DNA of 64,000 bases, taken from assembly GCA_965213855.1 (NCBI GenBank), contig CBDCAA010000008.1, positions 62,001 to 126,000 of the forward strand. The letters are read 5' to 3'. The notes under the pieces are model-generated. The model did no database searches. It was given only the letters and a program-made list of their open reading frames with translations, and was not told the DNA's origin. Position numbers and translations under genes: made by a program. The DNA is from JBBROS01 sp965213855 (GTDB taxonomy: Bacteria; Pseudomonadota; Alphaproteobacteria; Acetobacterales; Acetobacteraceae). Shown here in pieces: positions 8,360 to 17,109 of this stretch; the first letter of the stretch is position 1, and each line of letters begins with the position of its first letter.

Positions 8360-8685
8360 AAGTTTTTTGCCAGCATCTCCTTCAACGTCGACACATCCAG
8401 CATCGACTCTGCCAGCAGCTTCTTGAGCCGGGCGTTCTCATCCTCCAGCCCCTTCAGCTTGCGCGCGTCCGACACTTCCATGCCGCCATATTTCGAACGC
8501 CACGTGTAAAACGTCGCGTCGCTGATCCCGTGCTTGCGGCACAACTCCGACGCTGACGCGCCAGCCTGATGCTCCTTCAGCACGCCGATGATCTGTTCCT
8601 GCGTAAACCTCGATCGCTTCATGTCCGTCTCCTGGATGACGGACCCTAACTTCAAACCGGGGACACTTCAGGGGGCAGGGTCACC
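7479..8685 (-). mobile_element. IS3-family (IS407-like) insertion sequence, transposase disrupted
   Basis: The element is about 1.2 kb. Terminal inverted repeats are GGTGACCCTGCCCCC at 7479-7493 and its complement GGGGGCAGGGTCACC at 8671-8685. It contains orfA and orfB in the IS3 arrangement with an A-AAA-AAC slippery site at the junction. No clear target duplication is visible. orfB carries an internal frameshift, so the copy is probably unable to move by itself. Confidence 0.85.
8356..8622 (-). CDS. IS3-family transposase OrfA
   Basis: This is an 88-residue protein: MKRSRFTQEQIIGVLKEHQ, an HTH segment (SELCRKHGISDATFYTWRSK), then a leucine-zipper-like part (LKGLEDENARLKKLLAE). This is standard IS3-family OrfA. 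The ATG at 8622 is the conserved family start. The gene ends in the slippery run used for programmed -1 frameshifting into orfB. It appears intact, but the element lacks an intact orfB. Confidence 0.92.
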   Translation of the reverse strand: MKRSRFTQEQIIGVLKEHQAGASASELCRKHGISDATFYTWRSKYGGMEVSDARKLKGLEDENARLKKLLAESMLDVSTLKEMLAKNF

Positions 8686-8937
8686 GAGACGTTCGAATAC
8701 GAGTTCGACCCGCCGGAAAAGTGGCTCCCGCTACTCGGCGACGAACGCATTGTGGACAAGGAGACGGACGAGGTGTGGAACCCGGTCGTCGGCCTACAGC
8801 CCGAACGGCGCCTGGAAGCGTTGGAGCAGCGCGGGCCATCGATGCTGATGGAGCTGTCGCCGGATTCTGGTCGTTCATCCTGCTGTCGCGTGGGCGACGC
8901 CGTCTTGATGGATGAGCCGACCCCTAGTGCCGTTTAG
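8686..8937 (+). pseudogene. possible gene remnant interrupted by the insertion sequence
   Basis: An open frame runs from inside the right insertion sequence end to a stop at 8937 (ETFEYEFDPPEKWLPLLGDE, then KETDEVWNPVVG). Codon use is GC-rich at third positions and the composition is protein-like, but there is no start codon of its own near a ribosome site. It may be the 3' piece of a gene split by the insertion. No matching 5' piece is recognised left of the insertion sequence, and the family is unknown. Confidence 0.35.
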
Positions 8938-9880
8938 CATCATCGTCCGCTCCCTCCGGCCGTTTCACGCGGGCTGGCTTTCAGGCGCAATACCGCCCCG
9001 ACTGAAAACCAGCCGCCACCAGCGAGATGATCGGCAACATCCGGAATTCCCAGATCCTGCGACGGCTGCAGATCGCCATACTCAACGTTCATATGGTGCA
9101 GACTGGCACCTGAGAGAACGAGCTCAGTCTCCTGCAATGCCGGTCGGCCCCAGAACCGCTCACCCGATCGCTCTCCCAACCCCCGTAAAGCTCGGCCCAG
9201 CGTAAGATACTGCAAATGCTAAGTTCCCAGGCTTGGGCCTAAATTCCCCTACCCTCAAGCCTAAGAGACAAACGACCGTTCGGAGAGCAAAAGCGCTGCT
9301 CGTTCAGACTGCGGACCATCAAGGTTGAGTGGCAAAAGCCCACCGATGTTGGGCCTTTTGCAAGACGTCAGAAAGACCGGAGAACGATCAGCTAGCGCCA
9401 AACTGGAGCGGGCGGGCCGATGTTGGTGGCCACCACATCTTGACTTGCCGTGCAAGCACGTTAGCCGCTGCAAAGCTGCAACGCCGCTCCGGCCGATGTT
9501 GGTGGCCACCACCAGCCCGGGCCGTTGACTTTCGGCCGCGGTTTGCTGTTATACGTGTCCTCACAGGCCTTACTCGGTCCGTGCAAGCACGATCCGCTTC
9601 GGTGACCGGCCCGCCACGAAGCCCGGAAAATCCCTCGCACGATGTCCTCCTCGGCACCGGACCACTCTCTGTGTCCACTCTGCTCGTCCCCATGCCGGCC
9701 GGGGCGAGCCTCCAAATCGACCCGGGCCTATACCTGCTACGAAAATCCCGCCCTCGCGACGCTTGGAATGGCACCAGCCGCGACGCTGCTGGCCTCGAGC
9801 GCGCAGATATGAGCGGATAGGAGGTTTTGGATGCGATCATCCCGGCCGTGTTATAGCGACAGCCGTGGGAGGAGGCATCG
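8938..9880. other. about 0.9 kb without a recognisable gene
   Basis: Base composition is mixed and lower in GC around 9240-9370. A minus-strand frame at 8940-9215 has no family match that I can recall and no ribosome site. Other frames read as noise. Structure present: a hairpin near 9333-9363 (GCAAAAGCCCA / TGGGCCTTTTGC), the 22-bp direct repeats at 9414-9512, and two copies of CCGTGCAAGCACG (9448-9460 and 9579-9591). It may be a remnant of decayed mobile DNA. Confidence 0.45.
9414..9512. repeat. 22-bp direct repeat containing palindrome GGTGGCCACC
   Basis: GGCCGATGTTGGTGGCCACC followed by AC occurs at about 9415-9436 and again at 9491-9512. Each copy carries the perfect palindrome GGTGGCCACC. 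The shorter CCGATGTTGGG occurs nearby at about 9342. The role is unknown. Confidence 0.6.
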
Positions 9881-10375
9881 ATGCGGCTGCGACTGATCGT
9901 GCTGTCATGCGCTTTGCTTGGCTGGACCCCCGCCCGGGCTGCCTGCGTCGGCCCGCCTTATGACGAGTTCGACTTCTGGGTGGGCACCTGGCATGACCCG
10001 GCGACGCCGGCTGCCGAAAATTACGCGGTCAGGCGCACGGCCGGCGGATGCGCGATCGAGGAAGTCCTGACCGACGGCGACGGCCGGGTCCAGGGTGTCG
10101 GCCTCGCCGGATGGGACCGCGAACGCAAGCAGTGGCGGCAGCTTTGGGCCGATGCGGACCAGATTGTGACTGTCTACCTGGGCGGCCCAGCCGCGGACGG
10201 CACGGTCGTCCTGACGTCCGAGCCAAAGGACGGCGGATTACGATGGAAATATACCTACCGAAACATTCTGCCCGGCAGCATGGACGCCGAATATGCATTG
10301 CGCCGCGGTGAGGACGGAGCTTGGACCACGGTGTGGTCGGGTCACTTCGACCGCATCGCACCAGCGACACCGTGA
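9881..10375 (+). CDS. secreted DUF1579/lipocalin-like protein
   Basis: This is a 164-residue protein. Residues 1-20 are a signal peptide (MRLRLIVLSCALLGWTPARA). The mature part opens with FDFWVGTWHD, a signature of DUF1579-like beta-barrel proteins, and continues with strand-rich sequence (GLAGWDRERKQWRQLW, TVVLTSEP). It is probably periplasmic with unknown ligand. GGGAGGAGG lies about 8 bases upstream of the ATG. It precedes the GntR regulator in the same direction. Confidence 0.7.
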   Translation: MRLRLIVLSCALLGWTPARAACVGPPYDEFDFWVGTWHDPATPAAENYAVRRTAGGCAIEEVLTDGDGRVQGVGLAGWDRERKQWRQLWADADQIVTVYLGGPAADGTVVLTSEPKDGGLRWKYTYRNILPGSMDAEYALRRGEDGAWTTVWSGHFDRIAPATP

Positions 10376-10381
10376 TCCTGT

Positions 10382-11161
10382 ATGACCGATGACGCGTCAT
10401 GCGACCTGCGGACGCGGAGCGCGCGCATTATCCGAAGCATAACGGCTACGGCGTCGTGCGCTTGCGAGCCAACCCTGAGTAAGCTGCCGGACCGGTTTCT
10501 CGTCGAATTGCAGGTCGACCGGGGCAACCTCAACGAGAAGGCCTACGCTGTCCTGCGCAATGCGCTGATGTCGGGCCGTTTCCAGCCGGGGCAAAAGCTG
10601 TTACTGCGGCCGTTGGCGAGGGAGCTCGGCATCAGCATCACGCCCGTGCGCGAGGCGTTGTTGAAGCTCGTGTCCGAGCAGGCGCTGACGACCGACAGCT
10701 CTCGCTCCATCACGGTGCCGGTCGTGAGCTTGCAGCGTTTCCTCGAGATCCGCGATCTCCGGATCGAACTCGAGGGGCGGGCCGTCGAGGCCGCCGTCCG
10801 GCGTGCCACTGTGCCAGACCTAACCTGCCTTGCTGCGTTGCAGAGTCGACTGATCGAGCATCGGCGGCATGGTCGCTTTCTCGAGGCGCTGGGAATCAAC
10901 GAGACGTTCCACTTCACCGTCTACCGGCTCGCGCGGATGCCGGTGCTGTATCGGATCATCGAGGGCCTCTGGATCCAGATCGGCCCAGTGCTGACACGGC
11001 TGTATAACCAGGTCGACGCCGGCTCGGTGGAGCTGGAGCACCCACACGACGTCCTGATCCGAGCGATGCGGGGGCGGGATGTACCGGCTGCACGCCTTGC
11101 GCTGGCCGGCGACATTCTATGGGCCAGCCGGCATCTCGAGGGGACGCTCGCGTCCGAGTAG
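10382..11161 (+). CDS. GntR-family (FadR/FCD) transcriptional regulator
   Basis: This is a 259-residue regulator. After a 45-residue lead, a winged helix-turn-helix (about 52-115) shows NEKAYAVLRNALMSGRFQPG and LARELGISITPVREALLKL. A C-terminal all-helical FCD ligand-binding domain follows (about 120-245). Regulators of this type commonly sense sugar acids or other organic acids. The gene ends 2 bases from the convergent sugar-acid dehydratase gene, so the dehydratase and the importer beyond it are likely targets. A 10-bp palindrome in the dehydratase/importer promoter region (12918-12927) is a candidate site. The true start could be downstream of 10382. Confidence 0.88.
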   Translation: MTDDASCDLRTRSARIIRSITATASCACEPTLSKLPDRFLVELQVDRGNLNEKAYAVLRNALMSGRFQPGQKLLLRPLARELGISITPVREALLKLVSEQALTTDSSRSITVPVVSLQRFLEIRDLRIELEGRAVEAAVRRATVPDLTCLAALQSRLIEHRRHGRFLEALGINETFHFTVYRLARMPVLYRIIEGLWIQIGPVLTRLYNQVDAGSVELEHPHDVLIRAMRGRDVPAARLALAGDILWASRHLEGTLASE

Positions 11162-11162
11162 C

Positions 11163-12902
11163 TCAGGAGAACCGCGCCTCCGGCTCCTCGGTCGGACCGG
11201 ATCGGGCGAGGAAGTCAAGGTCGCAGCCCTCGTCGGCTTGGAGAACGTGGGCGCAATGGAGGCCCATGAAACCGCGGGGAAAGCGAGGTTTAGGCTCCGC
11301 CCAGTTGGCGCGTCGACGATCCAGCTCGACCCTGTCCACCAGCAGATCGAGACGGCGCCCGTCCGTGTCCAGGCGGATCACGTCGCCGTCGCGAACCAGT
11401 GCGAGCGGCCCGCCGACATGGCTCTCGGGACAGACATGCAGCACGCATGTGCCGTAGCTCGTGCCGCTCATCCGCGCATCCGACAGACGGACCATATCGC
11501 GGACGCCCTGGGCCAGCAGCTTTTGCGGGATGGGCAGCATGCCCCATTCCGGCATCCCCGGCGCGCCCACCGGGCCGGCGCCCCTTAGCACCAGGACGCT
11601 GTCGGCCGTCACGGGCAGTTCCGGGTCGTCGATCCGGGCCAGCATGTCGGCAAAGCTGTCGAAAACAAGGGCAGGCCCCTCGTGCTGCAGCAGGCGCGAA
11701 TCGGCGGCGGCGCGTTTCAACACGGCGCCGCGGGGGGCCAAGCTACCCCGCAGCACGACCAGGCCGCCTGTGCCATAGACCGGATCGGCCATTGGGCGGA
11801 TGACGTCCTCGTCGAAAATCTCGGCACCGGCCAGACCATCGCCGAGCGTCTGGCCGGTGACCGTCAAGCACGACAGGTCGAGCTTCGAAGCGATGCGGGT
11901 CAGCAAGGCAGGGATGCCGCCGGCGTAGAAGAAATCCTCCATGAGGTGCTTGCCCGAGGGCTGAACGTTGCACAGCACGGGGAGGCGCTCGCTGGCGGCA
12001 GCGAAATCGTCGAGGTCGAGCGCTACCTCGGCGCGGCGTGCCATCGCGATCAAGTGGATCAACGAGTTCGTGGAGCCGGACAGGGCCATGTCCGTCAGGA
12101 CTGCATTGAGAAAGGCAGCACGGGTCATGATGTCGCGGGGACGCAGGTCTTCCCAGACCATGTCGACAATGCGGCGTCCAGCGCGGGACGCCATCTGCGC
12201 ATGGGTCGAGTCGACCGCGGGGATGGCGCTCGCGCCGGGCAGCGTCATCCCCAGAACCTCGGCCAGGCTCGCCATGGTTGCGGCGGTCCCCATGGTGTTG
12301 CAGACGCCGGCCGAGCGTGCGGTGCCCTCGCCGATGCGGCGCCAGGCGGCCTCGTCCAGCTTGCCCGCTCGGAAATCGGCCAGCGCCTTCCAGCTGCTCG
12401 ACCCGGTTCCCAGGCTGGTGTCGCCGCGATAGTGCCCGCGCAGCATGGCGCCGGCCGGGACGAACACGGCCGGCACGTTCATCGATGCCGCCCCCATCAA
12501 CAAGGCGGGCGTCGTTTTATCGCAGCCGCCCAGCAGCACCGCCCCATCGATCGGGTGAGAGCGCAGGATCTCCTCGGTCTCGAGTGCCAGCAGGTTTCGG
12601 TAGATCAGGGTGCTCGGGCGCACGAACGCCTCGCCGACGCTCAGCGCCGGCATCACGACCGGGAAGCCGCCGGCCTGCCAAACACCGCGCTTCACGTCCT
12701 CGACCCGTTGCGGGAAATGCGTATGGCAGGGATTGAGGTCGGACCAGGTCGTGACGATGCCGATGACCGGCTTGTCGCGAAAATCCTCGGCCACAAAGCC
12801 CATCTGCTTGGTGCGATACGATTTGTGGTTACCCGGCTGGCCCGGCGCCGCGAACCAGCGTTGGCTTCGGAGCTCCGCAGTGGTTTTCCGCGACCGTGTC
12901 AC
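11163..12902 (-). CDS. IlvD/Edd-family dehydratase, probably sugar-acid (L-arabonate/xylonate-type) dehydratase
   Basis: This is a 579-residue enzyme. The GTG at 12902 is chosen because the family begins with a short LRSQRWF segment; the open frame continues to 13163 without support. The three cluster cysteines are seen in NPCHTHF, LGGCDKTTPA and GVCNTMGTA, indicating an Fe-S dehydratase. Length and RSQRWF start fit pentonate dehydratases better than IlvD (about 560-615) or Edd. These convert L-arabonate or D-xylonate to 2-keto-3-deoxypentonate. The adjacent sugar importer and SDR dehydrogenase support oxidative pentose breakdown. Exact substrate is not determinable. Confidence 0.85.
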   Translation of the reverse strand: MTRSRKTTAELRSQRWFAAPGQPGNHKSYRTKQMGFVAEDFRDKPVIGIVTTWSDLNPCHTHFPQRVEDVKRGVWQAGGFPVVMPALSVGEAFVRPSTLIYRNLLALETEEILRSHPIDGAVLLGGCDKTTPALLMGAASMNVPAVFVPAGAMLRGHYRGDTSLGTGSSSWKALADFRAGKLDEAAWRRIGEGTARSAGVCNTMGTAATMASLAEVLGMTLPGASAIPAVDSTHAQMASRAGRRIVDMVWEDLRPRDIMTRAAFLNAVLTDMALSGSTNSLIHLIAMARRAEVALDLDDFAAASERLPVLCNVQPSGKHLMEDFFYAGGIPALLTRIASKLDLSCLTVTGQTLGDGLAGAEIFDEDVIRPMADPVYGTGGLVVLRGSLAPRGAVLKRAAADSRLLQHEGPALVFDSFADMLARIDDPELPVTADSVLVLRGAGPVGAPGMPEWGMLPIPQKLLAQGVRDMVRLSDARMSGTSYGTCVLHVCPESHVGGPLALVRDGDVIRLDTDGRRLDLLVDRVELDRRRANWAEPKPRFPRGFMGLHCAHVLQADEGCDLDFLARSGPTEEPEARFS

Positions 12903-12917
12903 TGTTGACCCGTTATT

Positions 12918-12927
12918 TGTTATAACA
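12918..12927. promoter_or_regulatory. palindrome TGTTATAACA, candidate GntR operator
   Basis: This perfect 10-bp palindrome stands 16 bases upstream of the dehydratase start and about 60 bases upstream of the divergent importer operon. FCD-type GntR regulators bind short palindromes of this kind. A half-match (TGTTATAGCG) occurs at about 9849, upstream of the secreted protein and regulator genes. Confidence 0.4.
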
Positions 12928-12986
12928 GTAGGCTCGCGCCAATGATCGGCGGCTGTCAACGCCGGCGAAATGGGATGGAGAACATC

Positions 12987-14258
12987 ATGGCCGCACTCGA
13001 TCGGGTCATCGGCACAGCGATCCTCGCCACCGCGCTCCTGTGTGGCCCGGCCATGGCCGACCCGAAGCTGACGATCGTCTCGCAGTGGAGCGCAGGCGCG
13101 GAAGGTGCGGCCATGAATGCGTTTGGCGACCTGGTGACGAAGGCTGGCGTGAAGTGGGAGCACAATCCGGTTTCAGGCTTCACCACCGATATGATGAACA
13201 AGCTGCGCGCCGACATCATCGCGGGACGGCCGCCGGCCGCGTCGCAGCTCAAAGGGCCGGAGATCCGGAGCTGGTCAGCCATCGCCGGCACGGTCAACCT
13301 GGACAGTCTGGTCGTCGGCACGGACTACGAGAAAATGATCCCGGCCGCGCTCGCCGCACTGCATAAGCCCAAGGGCGATTGGATCGCGATCCCGCTGCAG
13401 ATCTACCGCGTCAATACGATGTATGCCTCGAAGGCCGCGCTGGACAAGATCGGCGCGACCGCGCTTCCCCGCACGTGGGACGACTTCAACGCGATGGCGG
13501 AAAAGATGAAGGCGGCGGGCATCGCCACGCCGGTCGCGACGGGCGGCCTCGGCTGGACCGACACGATGGACTTCGAGCTGGTTCTGGCCGGCTTGTCTGC
13601 CGATGCCTATCGGCGAGCCATCATGCAATTGGACGACAAAACATTGCGCGGCCCCGAGGTCCTGGCCGCGTTCACAGAACTGCGCCGCCTGACGGGCTGG
13701 ATGAACCCAGCCAACGCCGGACAGCACTGGAGCGTGTTCATCCCAAGCCTGATGAAGGGCGAGTATGGACTAATGCTGATGCATGGCGGCGCGTCCGGCG
13801 TGTTGAAGCGGGCCAACTTGGTCGAGGGACGCGACTACCTGTGCGGCCCGACGCCGGATAACAATCCCAAGCCCATGTTCGACATGAACGTCGACAGCAT
13901 CATCTTCTGGGACACGAAGAACCCGGACTTCCTGGCTGGGCAGCAGGCGACGGCGAAGGTGGCGATGGGACGCGAATTCAACGAGGTGTTTACCAAGCTG
14001 AACGGCTCAATTCCCGTGCGCACCGACGTCGATCTGTCCGATGCCGCCTATCAGCCGTGCCAGCGCGACGCCGCCCGAAACTTGAAAGAGTCGCTGGCGG
14101 CCGACACCATCGTCCTGAGCCTGGGACACAACATGGCGCAGACCAACGAAGTCACGGCGGCGATGCGCGACGTGATCACGGAGTTCATGCACAACCCGGC
14201 CATTTCACCCGAAGCGGCGCAGAAAAGCCTGGTGGAGGCGGCCGACGGCGTTCGATAG
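12987..14258 (+). CDS. sugar ABC transporter substrate-binding protein (CUT1 family)
   Basis: This is a 423-residue periplasmic binding protein. The ATG at 12987 has GGAG 6 bases upstream and gives a clean signal peptide ending GPAMA before DPKLTIVSQW. The fold follows the SBP_bac_1 pattern of oligosaccharide or sugar binders (TIVSQWSAGAEGAAMNAF, PLQIYRVNTMYASKAAL, GEYGLMLMHGG). It heads an operon with two permeases, an ATPase and an SDR. Divergence from the sugar-acid dehydratase suggests the ligand is a pentose, its oligomer or an aldonate. Confidence 0.9.
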   Translation: MAALDRVIGTAILATALLCGPAMADPKLTIVSQWSAGAEGAAMNAFGDLVTKAGVKWEHNPVSGFTTDMMNKLRADIIAGRPPAASQLKGPEIRSWSAIAGTVNLDSLVVGTDYEKMIPAALAALHKPKGDWIAIPLQIYRVNTMYASKAALDKIGATALPRTWDDFNAMAEKMKAAGIATPVATGGLGWTDTMDFELVLAGLSADAYRRAIMQLDDKTLRGPEVLAAFTELRRLTGWMNPANAGQHWSVFIPSLMKGEYGLMLMHGGASGVLKRANLVEGRDYLCGPTPDNNPKPMFDMNVDSIIFWDTKNPDFLAGQQATAKVAMGREFNEVFTKLNGSIPVRTDVDLSDAAYQPCQRDAARNLKESLAADTIVLSLGHNMAQTNEVTAAMRDVITEFMHNPAISPEAAQKSLVEAADGVR

Positions 14259-14259
14259 C

Positions 14260-15171
14260 TTGCGGCGCCCGGCGCGCCGCCCATTGAGGATACGCATTCT
14301 AGACCCGGCGGCGAAGGGCGTCGCGGGCCTGGTTCTCGCCGTCGCTGTCCTATACGTGGTCGGCTTCACGCTTTGGACGCTGTGGATCTCGTTCACGGGA
14401 TCGACGCTGCTGCCGGACTACGCGCTGGTGGGGTTCAGGAACTACCAGCGCCTGTTCAATACCCGGGTGTTTCAGATCGCCAACGTGAACCTGGTGATCT
14501 ACGGCGTGTCCTTCGTGGTGCTTGCGGCCGGCCTCGGGTTGCTGCTCGCGATCCTGGTGGATCAGAAGGTCCGGGCGGAGAACCTGCTCCGGACGATCTA
14601 CCTGTACCCGATCGCCCTTTCCTTCGTCGTTACCGGCACGGTGTGGACGTGGATCCTCAATCCCAGCATCGGCGTCCAGCACTTCGTGCGCGGGCTTGGC
14701 TGGACCACGTTCCGGTTCGACTGGATCGTCGATCGCGACCTGGCGATCTACACCGTGGTGATCGCTGCGGTGTGGCAGGCTTCGGGCTTCGCGATGGCGC
14801 TGCTGCTGGCCGGGCTGCGATCGCTGGATGGCGATCTGTATAGGGCGGCGCAGATCGACGGTGCCGGCGCCACGCGCATGTATCTGCGGATCATGATCCC
14901 GGCGATCTGGCCGATCGTGGCGTCCGTGCTCGTGATCCTGCTGCAGTTCGCGGTGAAGACCTATGACCTGGTGCGGGCCTTGACGGGCGGAGGTCCCGGC
15001 TTGTCCACGATGCTGCCGACCAATGTCGTGTATGACTTCATGTTCCAGCGCAGCTTGATGGGGGTGGGCTCGGCCGCCGCGATCCTGCTGTTGCTGTCCG
15101 TTCTGGTGGTCATCTTGCCATCCATCCTGATGCCGGCGCTTCGCCGGCGCGACCGAGCGCAGCATGGTTGA
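14260..15171 (+). CDS. sugar ABC transporter permease (MalF type)
   Basis: This is an integral membrane protein of about 300 residues with six predicted membrane spans. The conserved cytoplasmic EAA loop is seen as YRAAQIDGAGATRMYLRIMIP, where it contacts the ATPase. The start is uncertain. TTG at 14260 or 14284 is possible; GAGGA at 14285-14289 would suit a start near 14296, but only an ATT is present there. It follows the binding protein by one base and overlaps the next permease by 8 bases. Confidence 0.9.
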   Translation: MRRPARRPLRIRILDPAAKGVAGLVLAVAVLYVVGFTLWTLWISFTGSTLLPDYALVGFRNYQRLFNTRVFQIANVNLVIYGVSFVVLAAGLGLLLAILVDQKVRAENLLRTIYLYPIALSFVVTGTVWTWILNPSIGVQHFVRGLGWTTFRFDWIVDRDLAIYTVVIAAVWQASGFAMALLLAGLRSLDGDLYRAAQIDGAGATRMYLRIMIPAIWPIVASVLVILLQFAVKTYDLVRALTGGGPGLSTMLPTNVVYDFMFQRSLMGVGSAAAILLLLSVLVVILPSILMPALRRRDRAQHG

Positions 15172-16018
15172 GCGTGCCACCCCGGCACGGCTCGCGCTCC
15201 ATGCCACGCTGGCCGGCTTCGCACTGTTCTACCTGGCGCCCCTGATCGTCGTGCTGCTGAATTCGGTCCGCAGCTTCGAGGAAATCGCGCAGACCTCGGT
15301 CCTAGGGTGGCCGCAGGCCTTCCATTGGCACAACTGGGTCGAGGCGTGGAGCAGCTACTGCTTCGCCGGCGCCTGCACCGGCATCCAGCCGTACATGCTC
15401 AACTCGCTGATCATCGCGGTCCCGGCGACGCTCGTGTCGACGATGCTGGGCGCGATCAACGGCTATGTGCTGTCGCTGCACCGGTTTCGCGGCGCCGGGC
15501 TGTTGTTCGGGGTCGTGACGTTCGGCGTGTTCCTGCCAGCGCAGGTAAAGCTCGTGCCCTGGGCGCTCACCTTGCGCGAGCTTGGCCTGTCGGGCAGCAC
15601 GGGGGGCTTGGTCTTGATCCACATCGTGCAGGGCATCAGCTTCACCACCCTGCTTTGCCGCAATTACTACGTGAACGTGCCGCTGGATATCTTGAAAGCG
15701 GCGCGCATCGACGGCGCCGGATTTTTCCAGATCTTCCGACGCATCATCTTGCCGCTGTCGCCGCCGATCCTGATCGTCACGGTCATCTGGCAGTTCACCG
15801 GCATCTGGAACGAGTTCCTGTATGGCATCACCTTCACCGACGGCGCGAGCCGTCCGGTGACGGCCGCATTGATGGCGCTGACTGCCAACGTGGCGCAGGC
15901 TCGGGAATACGGGATCGAGAGCGCCGCCGTGCTGCTGGCTGCGCTGCCGACCTTGCTGGTCTATGTGTTCGGCGGCCGATACTTCGTACGCGGCCTCACC
16001 GCCGGTGCGGTGAAATAG
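15164..16018 (+). CDS. sugar ABC transporter permease (MalG type)
   Basis: This is a 284-residue inner-membrane permease with six spans. The EAA loop LKAARIDGAGFFQIFRRIIL is followed by PLSPP. It pairs with the upstream MalF-type permease to form the channel. The ATG at 15164 overlaps the previous gene. The ATPase gene begins 3 bases after its stop. Confidence 0.92.
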   Translation: MVERATPARLALHATLAGFALFYLAPLIVVLLNSVRSFEEIAQTSVLGWPQAFHWHNWVEAWSSYCFAGACTGIQPYMLNSLIIAVPATLVSTMLGAINGYVLSLHRFRGAGLLFGVVTFGVFLPAQVKLVPWALTLRELGLSGSTGGLVLIHIVQGISFTTLLCRNYYVNVPLDILKAARIDGAGFFQIFRRIILPLSPPILIVTVIWQFTGIWNEFLYGITFTDGASRPVTAALMALTANVAQAREYGIESAAVLLAALPTLLVYVFGGRYFVRGLTAGAVK

Positions 16019-16020
16019 CG

Positions 16021-17109
16021 ATGTCGGCTTTGTCGATCCACGGTCTGGACGTCCAGTTCGGCAAGCAGCCAGTGCTGCGCGGCATCGACCTTGAAATCGA
16101 GAGCGGTGAGTTCGTCGTGCTGGTCGGGCCATCCGGCTGCGGCAAGTCCACGCTGCTGAACGTCATTGCCGGACTTGAGACCGCCAGTGCCGGGCGGATC
16201 GAAATCGGCGGCCGCGACGTATCGCGCCTGGCGCCGAAGGATCGCGACATCGCCATGGTGTTCCAGAGTTATGCGCTCTACCCGGCCATGACCGTCCGCG
16301 GCAACATCACCTTCGGCATGCAGTGCCGCGGGGCGTCGCGCGCAGAACAGGATGCGGCGGTCGCCCGCGTCGCGTCGCTGCTGCAGATCGGGCATCTCCT
16401 GGACCGCCGGCCCGCAGCCCTGTCGGGCGGACAGCGGCAGCGCGTGGCGATGGGCCGGGCGCTTGTGCGCGATCCCATCCTGTTCCTGTTCGACGAACCG
16501 CTATCGAACCTGGATGCCAAGCTGCGGGTGGAGATGCGCAAGGAGATCCGGCGCTTCCACCAGGCATTGGGCACCACGATCGTCTACGTCACGCATGACC
16601 AAGTGGAGGCGATGACGCTGGCGAGCCGCGTCGCCGTGATGCGCGACGGGGTGGTGCAGCAGTTCGCCGATCCTCAGACCATCTACGACAGCCCCGCCAA
16701 CCTGTTCGTGGCCGCCTTCATGGGCTCACCGCCGATGAACGCGATCCCGGCCGTTCTGGAGGCGGCCGGGCCGGGCGTGGTCGCAGTCGTCGGTGGCGCC
16801 GCACCACAGCGCCTTGCGCTGCCGCACAATTCGGCATGCCTCGCCGCCTGGATCGGCCGGCCCGTGGTGCTCGGGATCCGGCCCGAGTGCCTGGCGCTTC
16901 GGGGTGAGGGGCAGGGCCTTTCGGCCCGGGTGGAGATGACGGAGATCACCGGAGCCGAAACGATGGCTGTGCTGGATCTGGCCGGAACGGAGATCATTGC
17001 CCGGCTTGGAGCGGCCGATCGGCCGGCGCCCGGTACGGCCGCCCGCCTCGTCGTCGATACCGGCAAAGCCTGCCTGTTCGATGCCGATACCGAAGAAAGG
17101 ATCGCCTGA
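16021..17109 (+). CDS. sugar ABC transporter ATP-binding protein (MsmK/UgpC type)
   Basis: This is a 362-residue ATPase. Walker A is GPSGCGKST (36-44), the Q-loop is in VFQSYALYP, the signature LSGGQRQR is near 134-141 and Walker B FLFDEP near 155-160. A C-terminal TOBE-like regulatory domain (about 235-362) is typical of the UgpC/MalK group. ATG 16021 directly follows the permease stop. The gene shares one base with the SDR gene (TGATG). Confidence 0.95.
   Translation: MSALSIHGLDVQFGKQPVLRGIDLEIESGEFVVLVGPSGCGKSTLLNVIAGLETASAGRIEIGGRDVSRLAPKDRDIAMVFQSYALYPAMTVRGNITFGMQCRGASRAEQDAAVARVASLLQIGHLLDRRPAALSGGQRQRVAMGRALVRDPILFLFDEPLSNLDAKLRVEMRKEIRRFHQALGTTIVYVTHDQVEAMTLASRVAVMRDGVVQQFADPQTIYDSPANLFVAAFMGSPPMNAIPAVLEAAGPGVVAVVGGAAPQRLALPHNSACLAAWIGRPVVLGIRPECLALRGEGQGLSARVEMTEITGAETMAVLDLAGTEIIARLGAADRPAPGTAARLVVDTGKACLFDADTEERIA

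Noticed and set aside
7479..8685. Target-site duplication of the insertion sequence
   Set aside because: Bases flanking the inverted repeats (AAGT and GAGA) do not match, so no duplication can be claimed.
8940..9215. 91-codon minus-strand frame
   Set aside because: No ribosome site, no recognisable motif, and it is isolated in a disordered region. Kept only as part of the gene-free note.
9388..9840. 150-codon minus-strand frame
   Set aside because: Arg/Ser/Pro-rich noise-like composition that runs through both direct repeats; no start signal.
11682..12908. 408-codon plus-strand frame opposite the dehydratase gene
   Set aside because: Shadow of the IlvD/Edd gene, which has conserved Fe-S cysteines on the minus strand.
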